NCBI GenBank assembly: GCA_019096155.1
Contig: JAHCVI010000005.1
Span: forward strand, 3,296,468-3,360,467
Length of the DNA: 64,000 bases
Direction: 5' to 3'
From: Staphylotrichum longicolle
Lineage: Eukaryota > Ascomycota > Sordariomycetes > Sordariales > Chaetomiaceae
This document shows, one piece after another, positions 33,201-45,213 of this stretch. The first letter of the stretch is position 1. Each line of letters begins with the position of its first letter. Both the position numbers and the translations under genes were made by a program. The notes below the pieces were generated by a model, which saw nothing but the letters and a program-made list of their open reading frames with translations, ran no database searches and was not told the origin of the DNA.

Positions 33201-34204
33201 AGCAGCAAGTCATTGCACCAAGTTGCAGTTGAATGCTGCTCTTTGAACCTTGCCGCGGGCGGTCCCAGGTTGCTTTGCTCCGTTATCAAACGTCTTGCTG
33301 CAGGGCTGAGCTCGATGAAGATAGCTGGGGCCGATTGCATGGGTCTAAACCGTTCCGACTATCGTGCCTGGCTTGGCGTTGGAGACGTACTCTCGAGGTG
33401 TACATATTGCATGCGATACCGGCTGATAAACCCACAGGTTGGAGATAGCACCGACTGCACAGTTGACTAAGTCATGAATCCGGGTGTCAGAATGGCCAAT
33501 TGCTCCTCGGGTTCACACCAGCAACGTTTTCCGTTCCCGTGGGAGCTCTCAGCTGACAACATCTCATGATTCCACACTGTCGCCCTTGTGTTAGTGTTAA
33601 AGGCGGTACTTCTCGGTACGTCCTGCGCAGTGGGGCTTTCCCCAGGCTGCTAGGGGCGAAGGTCCAATGAGCGGGCCCGGGGCCTCCACACAAAATGGCC
33701 ACTTTCTCTTGGGCCCTTGCGTCAGAGCCTGCCAACAAAACACACTTTGCACCGCTGCTTGCCATTTTTCCCTTTGTGCCTTATCTGGATTTGCCTTGAC
33801 GTCCCAACCCCAACAGTCCCAATCCACGGTCCACGGTCCACGGCCCACAGGTGCCACAGTGTGTCATACAAACACGGGCCCCCCGAGCCCCGCGAAACCC
33901 AATCAAGCATCCACGCCTGCCGGATGAGGTGATCTGCGGTGCCAGTGCGGTAATCGGGTCCCTCGCACTATCAGCAGGCGAGACAGGGGGCGGCCTCCAT
34001 TGTGTGCAGCCGCTTTCCAGTCGCTGCAGCCAACTGTGGCCCGGGGCTGTTCCGTGCGCGGTAGTGGCTTTTCCCGCCAATTCTCCCTCCTCCATCCGAG
34101 AAAACACCCCAACCTTGGAAACCTTGGAACCTGCCCCTCCACCATCTACACACCCCAAACATCGAGCAGCACATCGCACCCTGCTGCCGCCAGATGTTTT
34201 ACTC
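30295..34204. other. Gene-poor region
   Basis: About 3.9 kb between the reductase promoter and the inositol hexakisphosphate kinase gene. The reading frames here are short, overlap on both strands and lack conserved motifs or matching splice sites. No tRNA, transposon end or tandem array is recognised. It may hold the long 5' region of the kinase gene or noncoding transcripts. Confidence 0.4.
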
Positions 34205-37200
34205 ATGTCCAATCCGCCCCTTGCTCCCGAAAATGCCGCAGCTGCAGACGCAGCGGTGAGTCCCGTTCGGACTGCAGGTGCAGGCGATTCAGCGCACGCT
34301 GCTGCTGCTGCGACGGTTCCTGCTGCGATCCCCGAGGCAGAGGCAGAGGCAGAGGCAGAGGCGCACCCACACACGCCACCATCGCCTTGTCTACCGGCGA
34401 CACAAGAAGAAGGGCCCGTCTCGTCGGTACCACCACCACCATCATCACAAACACCCCCTGCCGGGCAGCAAGGCACTCCCGGCTCCGATCCCTTGGCCGC
34501 TCAAGCCACGGGGATCTCTGCCGCGCCCCTTGCTGATCCTGTTAAATATGCCCGGGGCCCTGCCGTCCTGCAAAGGCCCACGGCCCTTCCTTGCTGACCA
34601 GGCTCTTGCAACAGCTCGTGGCATTCCTCGACAGCCCCAGCCCGACCCGTCGCACTCTCACAAGCCCCATCCCTCCCACAACCCGCCTCAGCATTCGCCT
34701 GAGCTCCCAGACTCCTCCTCCACCAAAGACGCCGAAGCTCGAGATCAACGTCATGGCCCTCTCCCCCAACCCGGCGGCGATCCCCTGACAGCGCGACTCT
34801 CCCCACGAAAGCCAAACATGCCTTCTTCCACCATGTCCACGACGACAGTGGCTGCCGCCCCTGCGTACGGCAGGCTCGACCTCGGCGAGGTCAACTCGAT
34901 GCTCAGTGGCCACCGCGAGTTCCTGTCCAAGACCAAGGGCAGGGCGGCCTCGTTCGAGACAAGCGAGAGAGAACGCCCAAACCGCTGGCACACCTACTCC
35001 AACGACAAGGCCGGTACCAACCCTCTCGCCACCCCCCGCGTCACCGACTCGCCTGGTGCTATCCAGGATGGGTTCGTCGACGACAATGGCATGCCAGACG
35101 CCCGTCCCCAGCCGAGAGCCTGGAAGACGGACCACCGTGTATCCATGGGACCCGAGAAAGCCTGGTCAATTGGTTCGGGAGACGCAACAGACGGCCAAGA
35201 CGGCCAAGTCGAAAAGTCCATTTCCGAGGTCCTCGCCGGCGTCGAGCACAACGCGCGCAGTCGAAAGGCCAGTCACAGCCTGCGCTTCTTCAAGGAAGGT
35301 CTACCGGAGAAGAAAGGGAAACGGAAGGAACACCGTTCGGCACATCCCACACGGGACAAGTCACCATCGAGAGGGGAGAAGCTTGCTGACATCCAGGAGC
35401 AACCCACCGGTGCCGAAGCGGTGGAGTCTCAAGCGGCCGAAGATGGCCGGATGGCTTCCGAGTTGCAAGACCGGGCCCTGCCGATTCTGACGCGCACACC
35501 CGAGGCCAAGACACTTCAAGGCTCGCCCGAAGACTACTTTGGTCCGAGGAAGAGCGAACCCGCCAGCGAGGTAGACGCTGAACCAAGGGCACCCGAGCAC
35601 AAGGAGAGTGATGAGGAGCAGCCGGACGCCGAGTCTCTGGACCCGAGCCGCCAGCTGAAGCCACGTCGAGTCTCTGACCTTAGCATCGGGGCTGGGGAGA
35701 GCACCGAGGAAGGCGAGGAGTCTGGCGAAGAGAAGATCTCGTCGGCCGTCTTCCTCCCGCATCAGGCCCCCGTGGAGACGCAGGAACAGCCGTCGATGGC
35801 CGGAGTTCCCCCAAGAGTTCTACCCTCGAGAAGGCACTCGCGGAATGATGACTTCCACCCCTGGCTCGTCAAAGCCGACGAGCCCGAATTGGATCACAAG
35901 CGGGAGAGCATTGACTTAGAGAGCGAGATCAGGTCGGAACCTACCGAGTATCCCAGTGTAGCTCCAGAGTTAGCCTCGAGGCAGGTCGATGAATCTGCCC
36001 CTGTTGACCGCCGTGAACCTGCCATCCTTCCCTCCCGCTTGTCTCGTCCGGCCTCGCAATATCATGAGGAAGCCGTCCACGAACACCAATTGACTCCGAA
36101 ACAGCCGCTGGACGCCATTGAGCTGATTCCTTACAAGCATCAAGTCGGAGGGCACACCACTCTGTGGAGGTTCTCCCGCCGCGCGGTCTGCAAGCAGCTG
36201 AACAATCGCGAAAACGAGTTCTACGAAAGATTCATCGCGTGATTTGCTGCGGTTTTTCCGTTGCCCTCCCTAGCTCCGCTTTCAGGTTTCTTCTCCGTGC
36301 TGAAATCAGAAAACGAGACCAAGGCCGTTCTCGTCAGTTCTCAGACGGCCCTAAACGGGTCAATCATGAGCCGAAGAAGAATGGGAGTGGCCAAGGGGAA
36401 GTCACCAACAGCCCTCCGCATCCAGGCCGCGAGCGCGCCCCGTGTGATCAGCCAGTCGATTCAGTCGTCCTCGGGCCAGATCCCCACCGTTACGTTCGCC
36501 GACAACCAGCACATCCTCCCGCGGAGCTTCCTGCAACCGAGCGGCACCCCCCCTAGCTTCCTCGGACGCCTGAGGAGCGCGTCCGGGTCTGTGCCTGGTT
36601 TGGCGACATGCGCACAGGACCAACGCAACAGGGAGAATGCGGCACGGCCAAGCCTCGAAGATCGCCACGCCAACAGCTGGGGTGCCACCACCGTGAACAA
36701 GAGATTGCGAAACGAAGTCTTCAACGACGCTTTCCTGAAGCAGCCCGTCGCTATCAACCGGCATCGCAAGGGCCACCAGCGCGTGGCACGCCGGGCGCTC
36801 CAGCAGGTGCTCCGGTCCTCAGGATCCGACCCGAGCTTGGTAGAGTCGCCCGAGAAGAGATCCCGGTCGGCGGGCCCTGAGAGGGAGCCGCCCAGCAAAC
36901 TGAACGGCGGTTCTCACGCGCACACACACAGCGATCTCGGCCAGGCAGTCGAGTTCTGTGAGGACGCCGATGCCGCCCCGAAGGACGTGACCGGGACCAG
37001 TGCTCCCGAGCCCGAGATTTTTGGGGACTCGTCGCCCGCCCAAAAGAAGAAGCGGCGCTATTCCGGCACCGGTCTGCGTAGGAAGCCGAAGGATGTCCGG
37101 GATGACCGCGGCGACCTTCAGTACTTTGAGGAGGCCGATGATGCAGGCTACAAGGGCAGCCCCCAGTGCGAGGACCCCGCGCCGATGGAGGTTTTCAGCG

Positions 37201-38194
37201 CGTCACCGGAGCGCGAGCCAGCCGCCGAACTGACGGCCGGCGAACAAGAGCACGCCGTGACGCAGCCGCTCGAGTTCGGCAAGATCCCGCGCCCCATCAA
37301 CCCCAAGGAAGCGCAGACCCAGCGCGACTCGCGCGTCGAGTACTTCCTCCTCCTCGAGGACCTCACGGCGGGCATGAAGCGGCCGTGCATCATGGACCTC
37401 AAGATGGGCACGCGCCAGTACGGTGTCGACGCCAACCCCAAGAAACAAAAGTCGCAGCAGGGCAAGTGCGCCAAGACGACGTCCCGCGAGCTGGGCGTCC
37501 GCGTCTGCGGCCTCCAGGTCTGGGACGTCAAGTCGCAAAGCTACGTCTTCAAGGACAAGTACTACGGCCGCGCGCTCAAGAAGGGAGCCGAGTTCCAGGC
37601 GGCGCTCACGCGGTTTCTGTACGACGGCGTGGACCGCGCCAGCATCCTCCGGCACATCCCCACGGTGCTGCAGAAGCTCGACCAGCTCGAGGTCATCATC
37701 CAGCGGCTGAGGGGGTACCGCTTCTACGCGGCCAGTCTGCTGATGTTTTACGACGGCGACGACGCCGTCGTCTCGCCCGACAATAATAATACTGCTAACT
37801 ATAATTACTACGTCGAGGACTCGACGACGGACTTTGCCACCGACACCGAGGAGACGCAACTCCCCTCGTCCGCGCGCAAGACGCGCCGCAGCCCGCGCGA
37901 GATTGACTTCAAGATGGCCGACTTTGCCAATTGTGTTACGGCCGACGACCTCTCGGCCCGCGACAGGCCGTGCCCGCCGCGGCACCCGGACGAGCCGGAC
38001 CGCGGGTTCCTGAGGGGCTGGCCAGTCTGCGGAGGTACTTTCTGAAGATTCAGAGGGACACGAGGGCGCAGATGGGGCTGGCGTGTGTGGGGCGCTCGAG
38101 TGGTGGTGGAGGGGAGGGCGGGGAGTTTGAGTTTGGGTTTGGATTTGGGGGATGGGAGGGTGAGGGGGAGGAAGGGGGGGAGGTTAGTGAGTGA
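34205..38194 (+). CDS. Inositol hexakisphosphate kinase, Kcs1 type (frame breaks)
   Basis: IPK-family kinase that should make the pyrophosphate 5-InsP7 from InsP6. After a long disordered N-terminus comes the fungal Kcs1 block HQVGGHTTLWRFSRRAVCKQ and NNRENEFYER (to 36236). The catalytic part is at 37370-37930: PCIMDLKMGTRQYG (the PxxxDxKxG inositol-binding motif), RELGVRVCGLQVW, YYGRALKKG, AASLLMFYDGD and EIDFKMADFANCV. Breaks: the N-terminus from the ATG at 34205 is one frame out from the rest (an alternative ATG in frame is at 34818). A stop at 36240-36242 and frame scrambling to about 36440 hide the block that normally follows FYER. A missing G in the run 38014-38017 truncates the end; with it restored the frame reads GLASLRRYFLKIQRDTRAQM and stops at 38194. 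The family call is firm; integrity is doubtful. Confidence 0.85.
34331..34362 (+). repeat. GAGGCA tandem repeat
   Basis: Five hexamer units encoding an Ala-Glu alternation (EAEAEAEAEA) in the proposed N-terminus of the kinase. Confidence 0.8.
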
Positions 38195-38914
38195 GCGGGT
38201 TGATTTGGTCGTTTCTTTTCAAGAATCAGGCTCGTTTGAGCTGTGGAAGTTTGTTTGGGATGGATTTGTTTGTTTATGGTCTCAGGGGGTGGGGGGTAAT
38301 GGGGTGGTGGTGGTGGTGGTGGCAGTGGTGTACTGGCGTTTGCTCCTTTGCGGTTCGAGTAGGTCAACATACCCTGCATGGTTATCTTTCTGGCGTCATT
38401 TCTTATGGTGGGCGGCCAGTGGGCTGGAGGCAAAGGTTTGCGCGGAGATTGTAATGAGAGCGCATGGCTTTTCTTTCTCAGGGGGTTTGATCGGGCACTC
38501 AACAGCTCCGTTTTCTTTAGTGTCTACTGTGGAAGGAGTGGGTACCTAGCTAGGGTCTCTGTGTCTGCTGGGTCGGTTCGGGAGGGGCATGGGTGGGTGG
38601 TTGAATGCGAGGTAGACAAAACTAGGGTTTATTACAGGTTTTCGGTTCATGCTGCTGTTGTGTTGTTTTTCTCGTGGGTTTTGTTTGCAGGTGTGTCAAC
38701 GGAACTGCAGGAGGTCGGATGTGATTTTTTTGTCCACACCTAAGGGCCTTTTAACTCGAGAATCGAGACAGAGGCAATGTCCTCGCAGAAAATGTGGTCA
38801 ATGGAGTAAACTCAGACGGACTTGGGCATGGCCAACCCAGACATCTATCTCGCGATACAGGCTCCTGTACCTAACACACACCCGAGACGCTTGGGGTTAT
38901 CTATTTACATACAA
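38195..38914. other. Convergent intergenic region
   Basis: 720 bp between the kinase (+) and the AKL-ended hydratase (-). It holds a (TGG)n-type run at about 38303-38330. No gene is seen. Confidence 0.45.
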
Positions 38915-39736
38915 CTACAACTTGGCCTTCTCCTTCAACGCCTGCACCCTCTTCTCCCCCTCCTCCCGCCTCTTGTCCTCGCCCTCGGCCATCTTCCGAT
39001 CCTGCTCCTCGCCCGCCTCATACCCCTCCTGGCTCAGCAGCGCCACGCTCTCGCGGTACATCTCGGCCTTGAGCAGGCCGTAGATACCCGTCCCGGCCTT
39101 GCCCGTCAGCTTCTTCTCCTTGACCAGCTCCAGCACGGCGTCCAGCCCGCCCAGGCGGTCCGCGATGCCCGCCTCCACGGCCGCGGGCCCGCCGAACCGG
39201 TGCGCCTCGAGCACCAGCGCGCGGTACGTCGCGGCGGGCAGCTTGAGGCGGAAGATGCTGCTCATGGCCGGCTTGAGCGGGACGCCGAACTCGAGCTCGT
39301 TGACGCACGCGAAGCCGCGCTCCGGGTTCATGACGCGGTAGTCGTGGTGCATGGCCAGCATGATGCCGCCGGCGAAGGCGTGGCCGGGGAGCAGCGCGAT
39401 GGTGGGCATGGGGTAGGTCAGGAAGCGGTTGAAGACGCGGTACAGCATGCGCGGGATGAAGCCCTCGGTCGCGAGGGCGTGCTCGAGGTCGAGGCCGTTG
39501 GAGTAGAACTTGGCGATGCCGCTCGTGGTGACGACGACGCCCGGCTTGTAGCCGCCGAACTCGAGCAGGTCGAGGGCGTCGAGCAGGGCGGTGCACGACG
39601 CGGTGGTGAGGCGGTTGTCGGGCGGGGAGGTGATGGTCAGAAGATAGACGGCGGGCGCGGGTTCGGTGGCGACGATGGCGCCGCCGGGGTGGGAGCCCAG
39701 GGGCGGGATGGGCACGGTGAAGAGGGGGTTGGCCAT
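38915..39736 (-). CDS. Peroxisomal enoyl-CoA hydratase/isomerase family protein ending AKL
   Basis: Crotonase-fold protein of 273 residues in one exon; start at 39736 (MANPLFTVPIP), following a purine-rich leader. Seen are ITSPPDNRLTT, FYSNGLDLEHAL (first oxyanion region), LLPGHAFAGGIMLAMHHDYR (second oxyanion loop) and CVNELEFGVPLKPAMSSIFR (catalytic region). The C-terminal third is charged and coiled (GEDKRREEGEKRVQALKEK) and ends in AKL, a canonical PTS1, so import into the peroxisome matrix is likely. It resembles the fungal and plant delta3-enoyl-CoA isomerase-like branch more than bacterial hydratases. Substrate is not certain. Confidence 0.88.
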   Translation of the reverse strand: MANPLFTVPIPPLGSHPGGAIVATEPAPAVYLLTITSPPDNRLTTASCTALLDALDLLEFGGYKPGVVVTTSGIAKFYSNGLDLEHALATEGFIPRMLYRVFNRFLTYPMPTIALLPGHAFAGGIMLAMHHDYRVMNPERGFACVNELEFGVPLKPAMSSIFRLKLPAATYRALVLEAHRFGGPAAVEAGIADRLGGLDAVLELVKEKKLTGKAGTGIYGLLKAEMYRESVALLSQEGYEAGEEQDRKMAEGEDKRREEGEKRVQALKEKAKL

Positions 39737-40599
39737 GGTGACTTTTTTCTCTCTTTGCTTTCTTTCTTGTGGCTTCGACGTGTTGACCTTGGAGCGTAGT
39801 CGAGGGTGGTGAGACGGCGTGAGACGGGCGTGAGATGAGCTAAGTTGAGATGAGACGGAGATGGGTTGGGATGGACGGATTTGTTGTAAGTGACAAGAAC
39901 CCTGACGGCTCAAAGAAGCAGTTGTGGACTCTTTGGGGGTGATTCCACCCGTTTACAGTTTACCTCGGTTTGAATGGGGATTACTCAAAACAGTCCACAT
40001 CCCTCCAAGACCCTCGTGGAGACGATTCTCAAAATCTGGGGTGAGAAGTCCGAATCCCACTTGTGGAATCCAGTCCGACGGAATGACCCGAATCATCAGA
40101 TGCAGCATGCAGTGGTTGGTCCGGAATGCAACTCGACCATCATCCGCTCGGCACGGGGGCGGATTTCGGCAAGCCTATTGCATGTGACAGTCCCGAATTC
40201 CGGTAGCCGTCGAGGGCCCACCATCCCCGGATTCTCCACCCCGGCTTACAAGTCAGGTACCACCTTATATACCTGTGGTACTTGATGTCAACGCTGTGTT
40301 CAAAGCTACAGTTAATGATACAACCACACAAACAACCCAGCTGATGGCACTACCGCAACCAGCAACAAAACACCCAAAACGCCCATACGTGCCAGTCCGC
40401 CATGACCATGCCTCTCTCAGACTCCCAGAATGAAGAGCCGGCGCTCACAATCCAACCTCAAAATCAACCCTTGAGAACTAAACGCAATGTCTAACCCAAC
40501 AAGAACAAATAATCAACAATGATAAGACACGAGGTTCCCATAATAGCTGCCGTTCCGGCTCGGCCCATACCATTCTCGTCGACGGGTAGAAACGCTGCT
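39737..40599. other. Intergenic region with a small hairpin
   Basis: About 860 bp between the 3' end of ATG27 and the start of the hydratase gene, both on the minus strand. A 7-bp perfect inverted repeat (GTACCAC at 40257-40263, GTGGTAC at 40275-40281) surrounds an AT-rich loop. No gene is seen. Confidence 0.4.
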
Positions 40600-42062
40600 C
40601 TAGACGGCCGAGTACCCGCCCCTACTGCCGGTACTCTGCAGCGTGTTGAGAATCCGGCGGATCAGGTCCTTCATCAAGTAGGGAATGTCGCGGAGCGTGT
40701 CGCCGTGGGGCAGCAGGTCCCAACCCCGCGCGCCATACCGGTTGTAGTTGAGCCATGAGCCAAAGATGAGGTACGATGCGATGGCGAGGAAAGCCCTAGA
40801 CACAACAAAGTTAGCAAGCTGCATCTGCCGAGGTAAGGGGGCGCTGGGAGCTCACAGGATGACTAGCCAGGTAAAGAAGCCCCAGTGCGTGCTCTCGCCA
40901 ACCGGCTCGTCCACCGCCGCGTCGCAGGCGTGCTTGGTGTACCACGTGAGGTAGAGCGTGTCCATGTCGGCGCCGTTTCCATCCTTCTCGCGCTTGTACC
41001 CTCCCCAGACGAGCGCCGCTCCGTCCTTCTTGAGCTGCTTTTCCGGCGTGCTTTCGTCGCCGCCATTGTCCTCGTCCTTCTTGTCACCCTCCTTCTTGTC
41101 CTCGTCCTTCTTGTCCTCGTCCTTCTTGTCCTCGTCCTTCTTGTCCTCGTCCTTCTTGTCCTCTTCCCGCCGGGTATTCTTCTTATCCTCCGCAGGCACA
41201 TACTCATCGACGCTCTCCCACTCGCCCTCGGTTCCCTCCAGATCCGGGTTACACCTGAACTCAATCACCGTCCGCTGCACCCGCTGCTGGTACGTCGTCG
41301 CCCCCTGGAGCGTCAGCCGCAGCCCCTCCTTCTTGCCATCCTTTTGCGCCTCGTCGTCCTTGGGCAGCCGCTTCGCCTCCCACGCGACGGGGGTCTTGTC
41401 GTCGCCGAGCACGATGGGGATCACCTGGTCGATGTCGGTCGTCTTGCCCGTTTTCGGGTCCCAGCGGTGTTTGATCGCGCAGACTGAATACGTTCCTCTC
41501 CGTCAGCAACCGCATCCTTTCTCACAGGTTCGCACCACCGCTGACCCCTCTCTTCACACCCCCTCCCAAATAACACCCCCTTACCCGCCCTCCTCTCTGG
41601 CCACCTTTCTCTACCCCTGAACAAAAAGCCCCACCCTATCTACCCGACCCCCTACCTACCCGACCCCCTACCACAAACAAAGAGCAACAAAGTTCTCGAA
41701 GAAAAAAAACAAAAAGACATACCTCTCGTCCCATCAGGACACCGCCCCTCCCTGCCGACCCCCTCCTTCCTCTTGAGCGCCCCGCACACGTCCACCGCGT
41801 ACGTCGTGTTGTGCCACGTCGGCGGCGTGTACTCGCTCGTCACCACGGCGTGCGGCCCCGCGAGCGCCTGCAGGTTGTACCGGTGCCCGTCGACCTGCAC
41901 CTTGTCGCAGGCCAGCGGGGCGTTGGAGCCCGCAGCCGCCGCCGCCGCCGCAGCCGCCGCGTCGTCTATTACCGATGCGGTTGTTGCTGCTGTCGGGGCG
42001 AGGGTGGTGAGGAGGAGCAGCGGGGCGGCCAGGCTGGGCCACCAGGCGGAAGGCGTCTTCAT
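40600..42062 (-). CDS. ATG27: Autophagy-related membrane protein Atg27
   Basis: Type I membrane protein that helps traffic Atg9 between Golgi, endosomes, vacuole and the pre-autophagosomal site. Exons 42062-41723, 41483-40856 and 40795-40600 join in phase to 387 residues. A signal peptide (residues about 8-28, LAAPLLLLTTLAPTAAT) and a poly-Ala stretch precede the lumenal domain, which holds Cys-containing segments (LACDKVQVDGHRYNLQAL, TYAVDVCGALKRK, EGRCPDGTRVCAIKH). An acidic/basic Lys-Asp-Glu repeat, then Trp-rich VGESTHWGFFTWLVIL and LAFLAIASYLIFGSW, give the single membrane span. The tail ends GYSAV; YSAV is the Yxx-phi sorting motif of yeast Atg27. Identification is strong. Confidence 0.92.
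41091..41165 (-). repeat. 15-bp tandem repeat in ATG27
   Basis: Five tandem copies of a 15-bp unit (CCTTCTTGTCCTCGT on the + strand) encode an EDKKD repeat in the lumenal part of Atg27. The last copy is slightly diverged. The length is likely to vary between strains. Confidence 0.9.
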
Positions 42063-43348
42063 CGTGGTTTTGTTTTTGTTTGAGGAGTTTGGTGGTGTGG
42101 TGTGCTGTGCTGTTTGAGATGGGAAAACGAGAAGAGATAAGGTGTTCGGTTCGGAGAAACGAGGCGCTTCGTTTCGTTCGCAAGCTGGTGTGTGTCGCGT
42201 GTGGAGAAAGCGAGGATGGGCAACCGATGACGGGGTTTGTCCTGTACAAATACCGCTACCCTACCGCCGCGGAGGAAATGTCGTGATGGCTCAAAAAGAA
42301 GGAATCTATTAACGACAGATGCAGAAATGGACCGAGGAGAGCTCGACTCGATGGCTCGTCGGGATGCTCGCTGTGTCGCGCCGCAAAGGGGAAAATTAAA
42401 CGTTAGCGGCAGTGATGTTCGGGACCATGCGCTGAAATGGGCATGGAGCATGGAGCTCTGAACCAGTTCCGCCAGGCTTGGCCCATTCCGTCATCAGCTT
42501 CGGACCTGGCTGTGGTCCGTGCCCCTATCAGAATCCCGAGAGGACGTGATGCGTCACGTGCACCCCCTGATCCAACCTCCAAGCGCAACCCCTTTTTCTC
42601 AAGACAATCACCTCCCCACCAAGTTGAGGTAGGATCCTGGAGTAGCCCCCACAATCATAGGGCTTTCCCTTTTTTGAAACCGTCTATTGATACACCTTCC
42701 TGCCATCATTAACATACAACATCCGCGCCATACAGCAGAACCTACAACCCAACTTTCTCTGGACCAGGCCAATGCCAATGCCAATGCCAAATGCCAATGA
42801 ACGCTAAACCCCACCCCAACCCAGTTACCCAGGGTATATATAGGTGTACGTGAAAGAAAGAAGGCAACAAGAACAACGCACAACAGACCTCGCAACGGCC
42901 CCGAAATCCCCAGAGGGGCTGGCTGCCTGTGCAGAGAAACCAACCAAACCAAGTCAAGCCAAAAGACCAAAAGACCAAAGAGATAGGAACCATCAAACCC
43001 ATTCCCTCCACTTCGTCACCGTACCCCCCCAAACCGGTCCTGAACCGGGCCGTGAACTCCAATTCCAGCCCAAAGCAAAAAGCAAAACCGAAGCTGAATG
43101 TCTCCCCTTTCACCTACTAAGATCATCGCGTCCGTCCGTCCGTCGTAAGTCGGCATCGCCCAACCGTAAATGATGAATCCCAAGGCCGAATAAACCCCAA
43201 GTAGAAACACACACTTCTCAACCATCCCGGTTCCACCTTCTCGGGTTTGACCATCACAATTCTAAGTAACCACGCCTCCTCGTCCTCGTCCTCTCCACCT
43301 TGAGGGCTCTCCCCCCCCCATCTCCCTGACCTAAATCATCCCTCCCCC
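42063..43348. other. Intergenic region between SPT20 and ATG27
   Basis: About 1.3 kb holding the 3' flank of SPT20 and the 5' flank of ATG27, both on the minus strand. A CCAATG repeat lies at about 42768-42800 and four CGTC units at about 43128-43144. No gene is seen. Confidence 0.45.
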
Positions 43349-43448
43349 TCACATCCCCTGCCCCATCATCCCCCCCTGCTGCGCCTGCGCCTGCTGCATC
43401 GCCTGCTGCTGCTGCGCTTGCTGCTGCGCCTGCGCCATCGCCTGAGCC

Positions 43449-43480
<32 letters not shown>

Positions 43481-45173
43481 CACCTGCGCCAAGTTCATCC
43501 GATTCTGCTGCAGCATCGTCAGCACCGTATTCCGCGCCTGCACCTGGCAGCTCCGCCGGAACTCGGCGAGCTGCTCCTCGGGGATGTTCCCGATCCCGCC
43601 CCCGCCAAAGCGCGCGGCGAACTGCGGGAGGTTCTTGGCCACCAGCGCCTGCGTGTGGTTGCGCACCTGCGCCTGGACGGCCGGGTGGTTGAGGGCGGCG
43701 AGGTACGCGTGCGCTTGCTGGTTCTGTTGGGCCTGGCCGGGTTGGCCGGGTTGGCCGGGCTGGCCGGGCTGCTGCGGGAGTTGGGCGGCTTGCTGAGCGG
43801 CTTGCTGTTGGGCCGCCGCCTGCTGCTGGGCGGCTTGGTGCTGTTGGGCCTGTTGCTGCTGCTGCTGTTGCTGGGCGGCGGCAGCGGCCGCGGCGGCTTG
43901 TTGCTGCTGGTGCTGGGCGAGCTGGAGTTGCTGCATGGCGGCCATCTGGGCGGGGGTCATGCCGTTCATGGCCATCATGTTCTGACCCCGCGCCGCTTGG
44001 GCGGCCATGAACTGTCGTTGCGCGGCCTGCTGAGCCTGCATCGGGTTCATCTGGCCCATCTGCGCAGCCTGCTGTTGCATGTTGCTAAGCTGCTGCGAGT
44101 ATTGCGCCGCGAGCTGGGCCTGAGAGGGCTGGTTCATCATCTGGCCGCCCCGCTGTTGCTGCTGCTGCTGCTGCTGCATCAACAACTGTTGTTGCTGCTG
44201 CGTCATCCGCTGTTGCTGGGCGATCTGGTGCTGGACGGCAGGGACGCCGTTGATCATGCCGTTGTGCTGCATTTGCAACATTTGCTGGTGCTGTTGCATC
44301 ATCCGCTGCTGCTGGGCGATTTGCGCCGCGTTGAGCCCGACGTTGGGCACCTGGACCATCCCTTGCGGTGTCATAACCATGGTGTGTCCCAGCTGCTGCG
44401 CGGCGCTCATCATGTTCGGAGGCGGGCTGGCCTGCGTCATGCGCGGAGTCGGCACAACCTGAGGCCGCGTGATGGGCGTGGCGTGTGGCATGTTCGGGGT
44501 CGCGCTGGGCATTCTGGGCGTGCCTGCGTGGCTCTGCTGGCTACCGCGCGCCGACATGTTGGGCGCCATGGGTGCGGCCATCGGATGGTTCTGAACCACA
44601 GACGGCGGTCGTGCGGCTGGACTCCCTGCCTGCCCACCCATGTTCGAGTTGGAGTGCTGCATAGCCACACCCGCCATGCCCATCGGGGAGGAAGCGATCT
44701 GCGGCGTGTTCTGCCGGACGATCGGCGATGACGCCTGGGGTTGTGACACCTGAGGGAACCTGGCTTGCGGTTGAGGCGCCATGCTGACAGGAACTCCGCC
44801 AGTCATGCCTGTCGGCAAAGGACTGTGATGAGGGTGCGCGTGGGGAGTACCCATGGCCGAGGCGTTGGCGTTCTGCTGGGCTTGTGCCTGGGCCTGGGCC
44901 TGGGCTTGCGCGTGTGCCTGGGCTTGCGCTTGCGCCTGAGCCTGGGCTTGCGCCTGGGCCTGAGCCTGAGCCTGAGCTTGTGCCTGCTGCATCCGTCTTT
45001 GCGTGTCCTGCCGTTGCTGTTCGCGAAGTGCCTGCTCCTTACGCTGGCGCTCGGCCTCGGCTTGCCTCGCTGCGAGCAGGGCGGCCTCCTGTTGCTGCTG
45101 CTGCTGCTGCTGCTGTTGTTGTTGCTGCTGTTGCAGTTGCTGCTGCTGCTGCTGCAATAGCTGTTGTTGCTGC

Positions 45174-45213
<40 letters not shown>

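Noticed and set aside
38821..39799. 325-codon + strand frame
   Set aside because: Antisense of the AKL-ended hydratase/isomerase, which has clear crotonase motifs.
40257..40281. Inverted repeat as a possible terminator or operator
   Set aside because: Only a 7-bp stem in eukaryotic intergenic DNA; no basis for assigning a function.
43418..44731. 437-codon Leu/His/Arg-rich open frame on the + strand
   Set aside because: It is the antisense of the Gln-rich SPT20 coding sequence; CAG repeats read backwards give long Leu or Ala frames.
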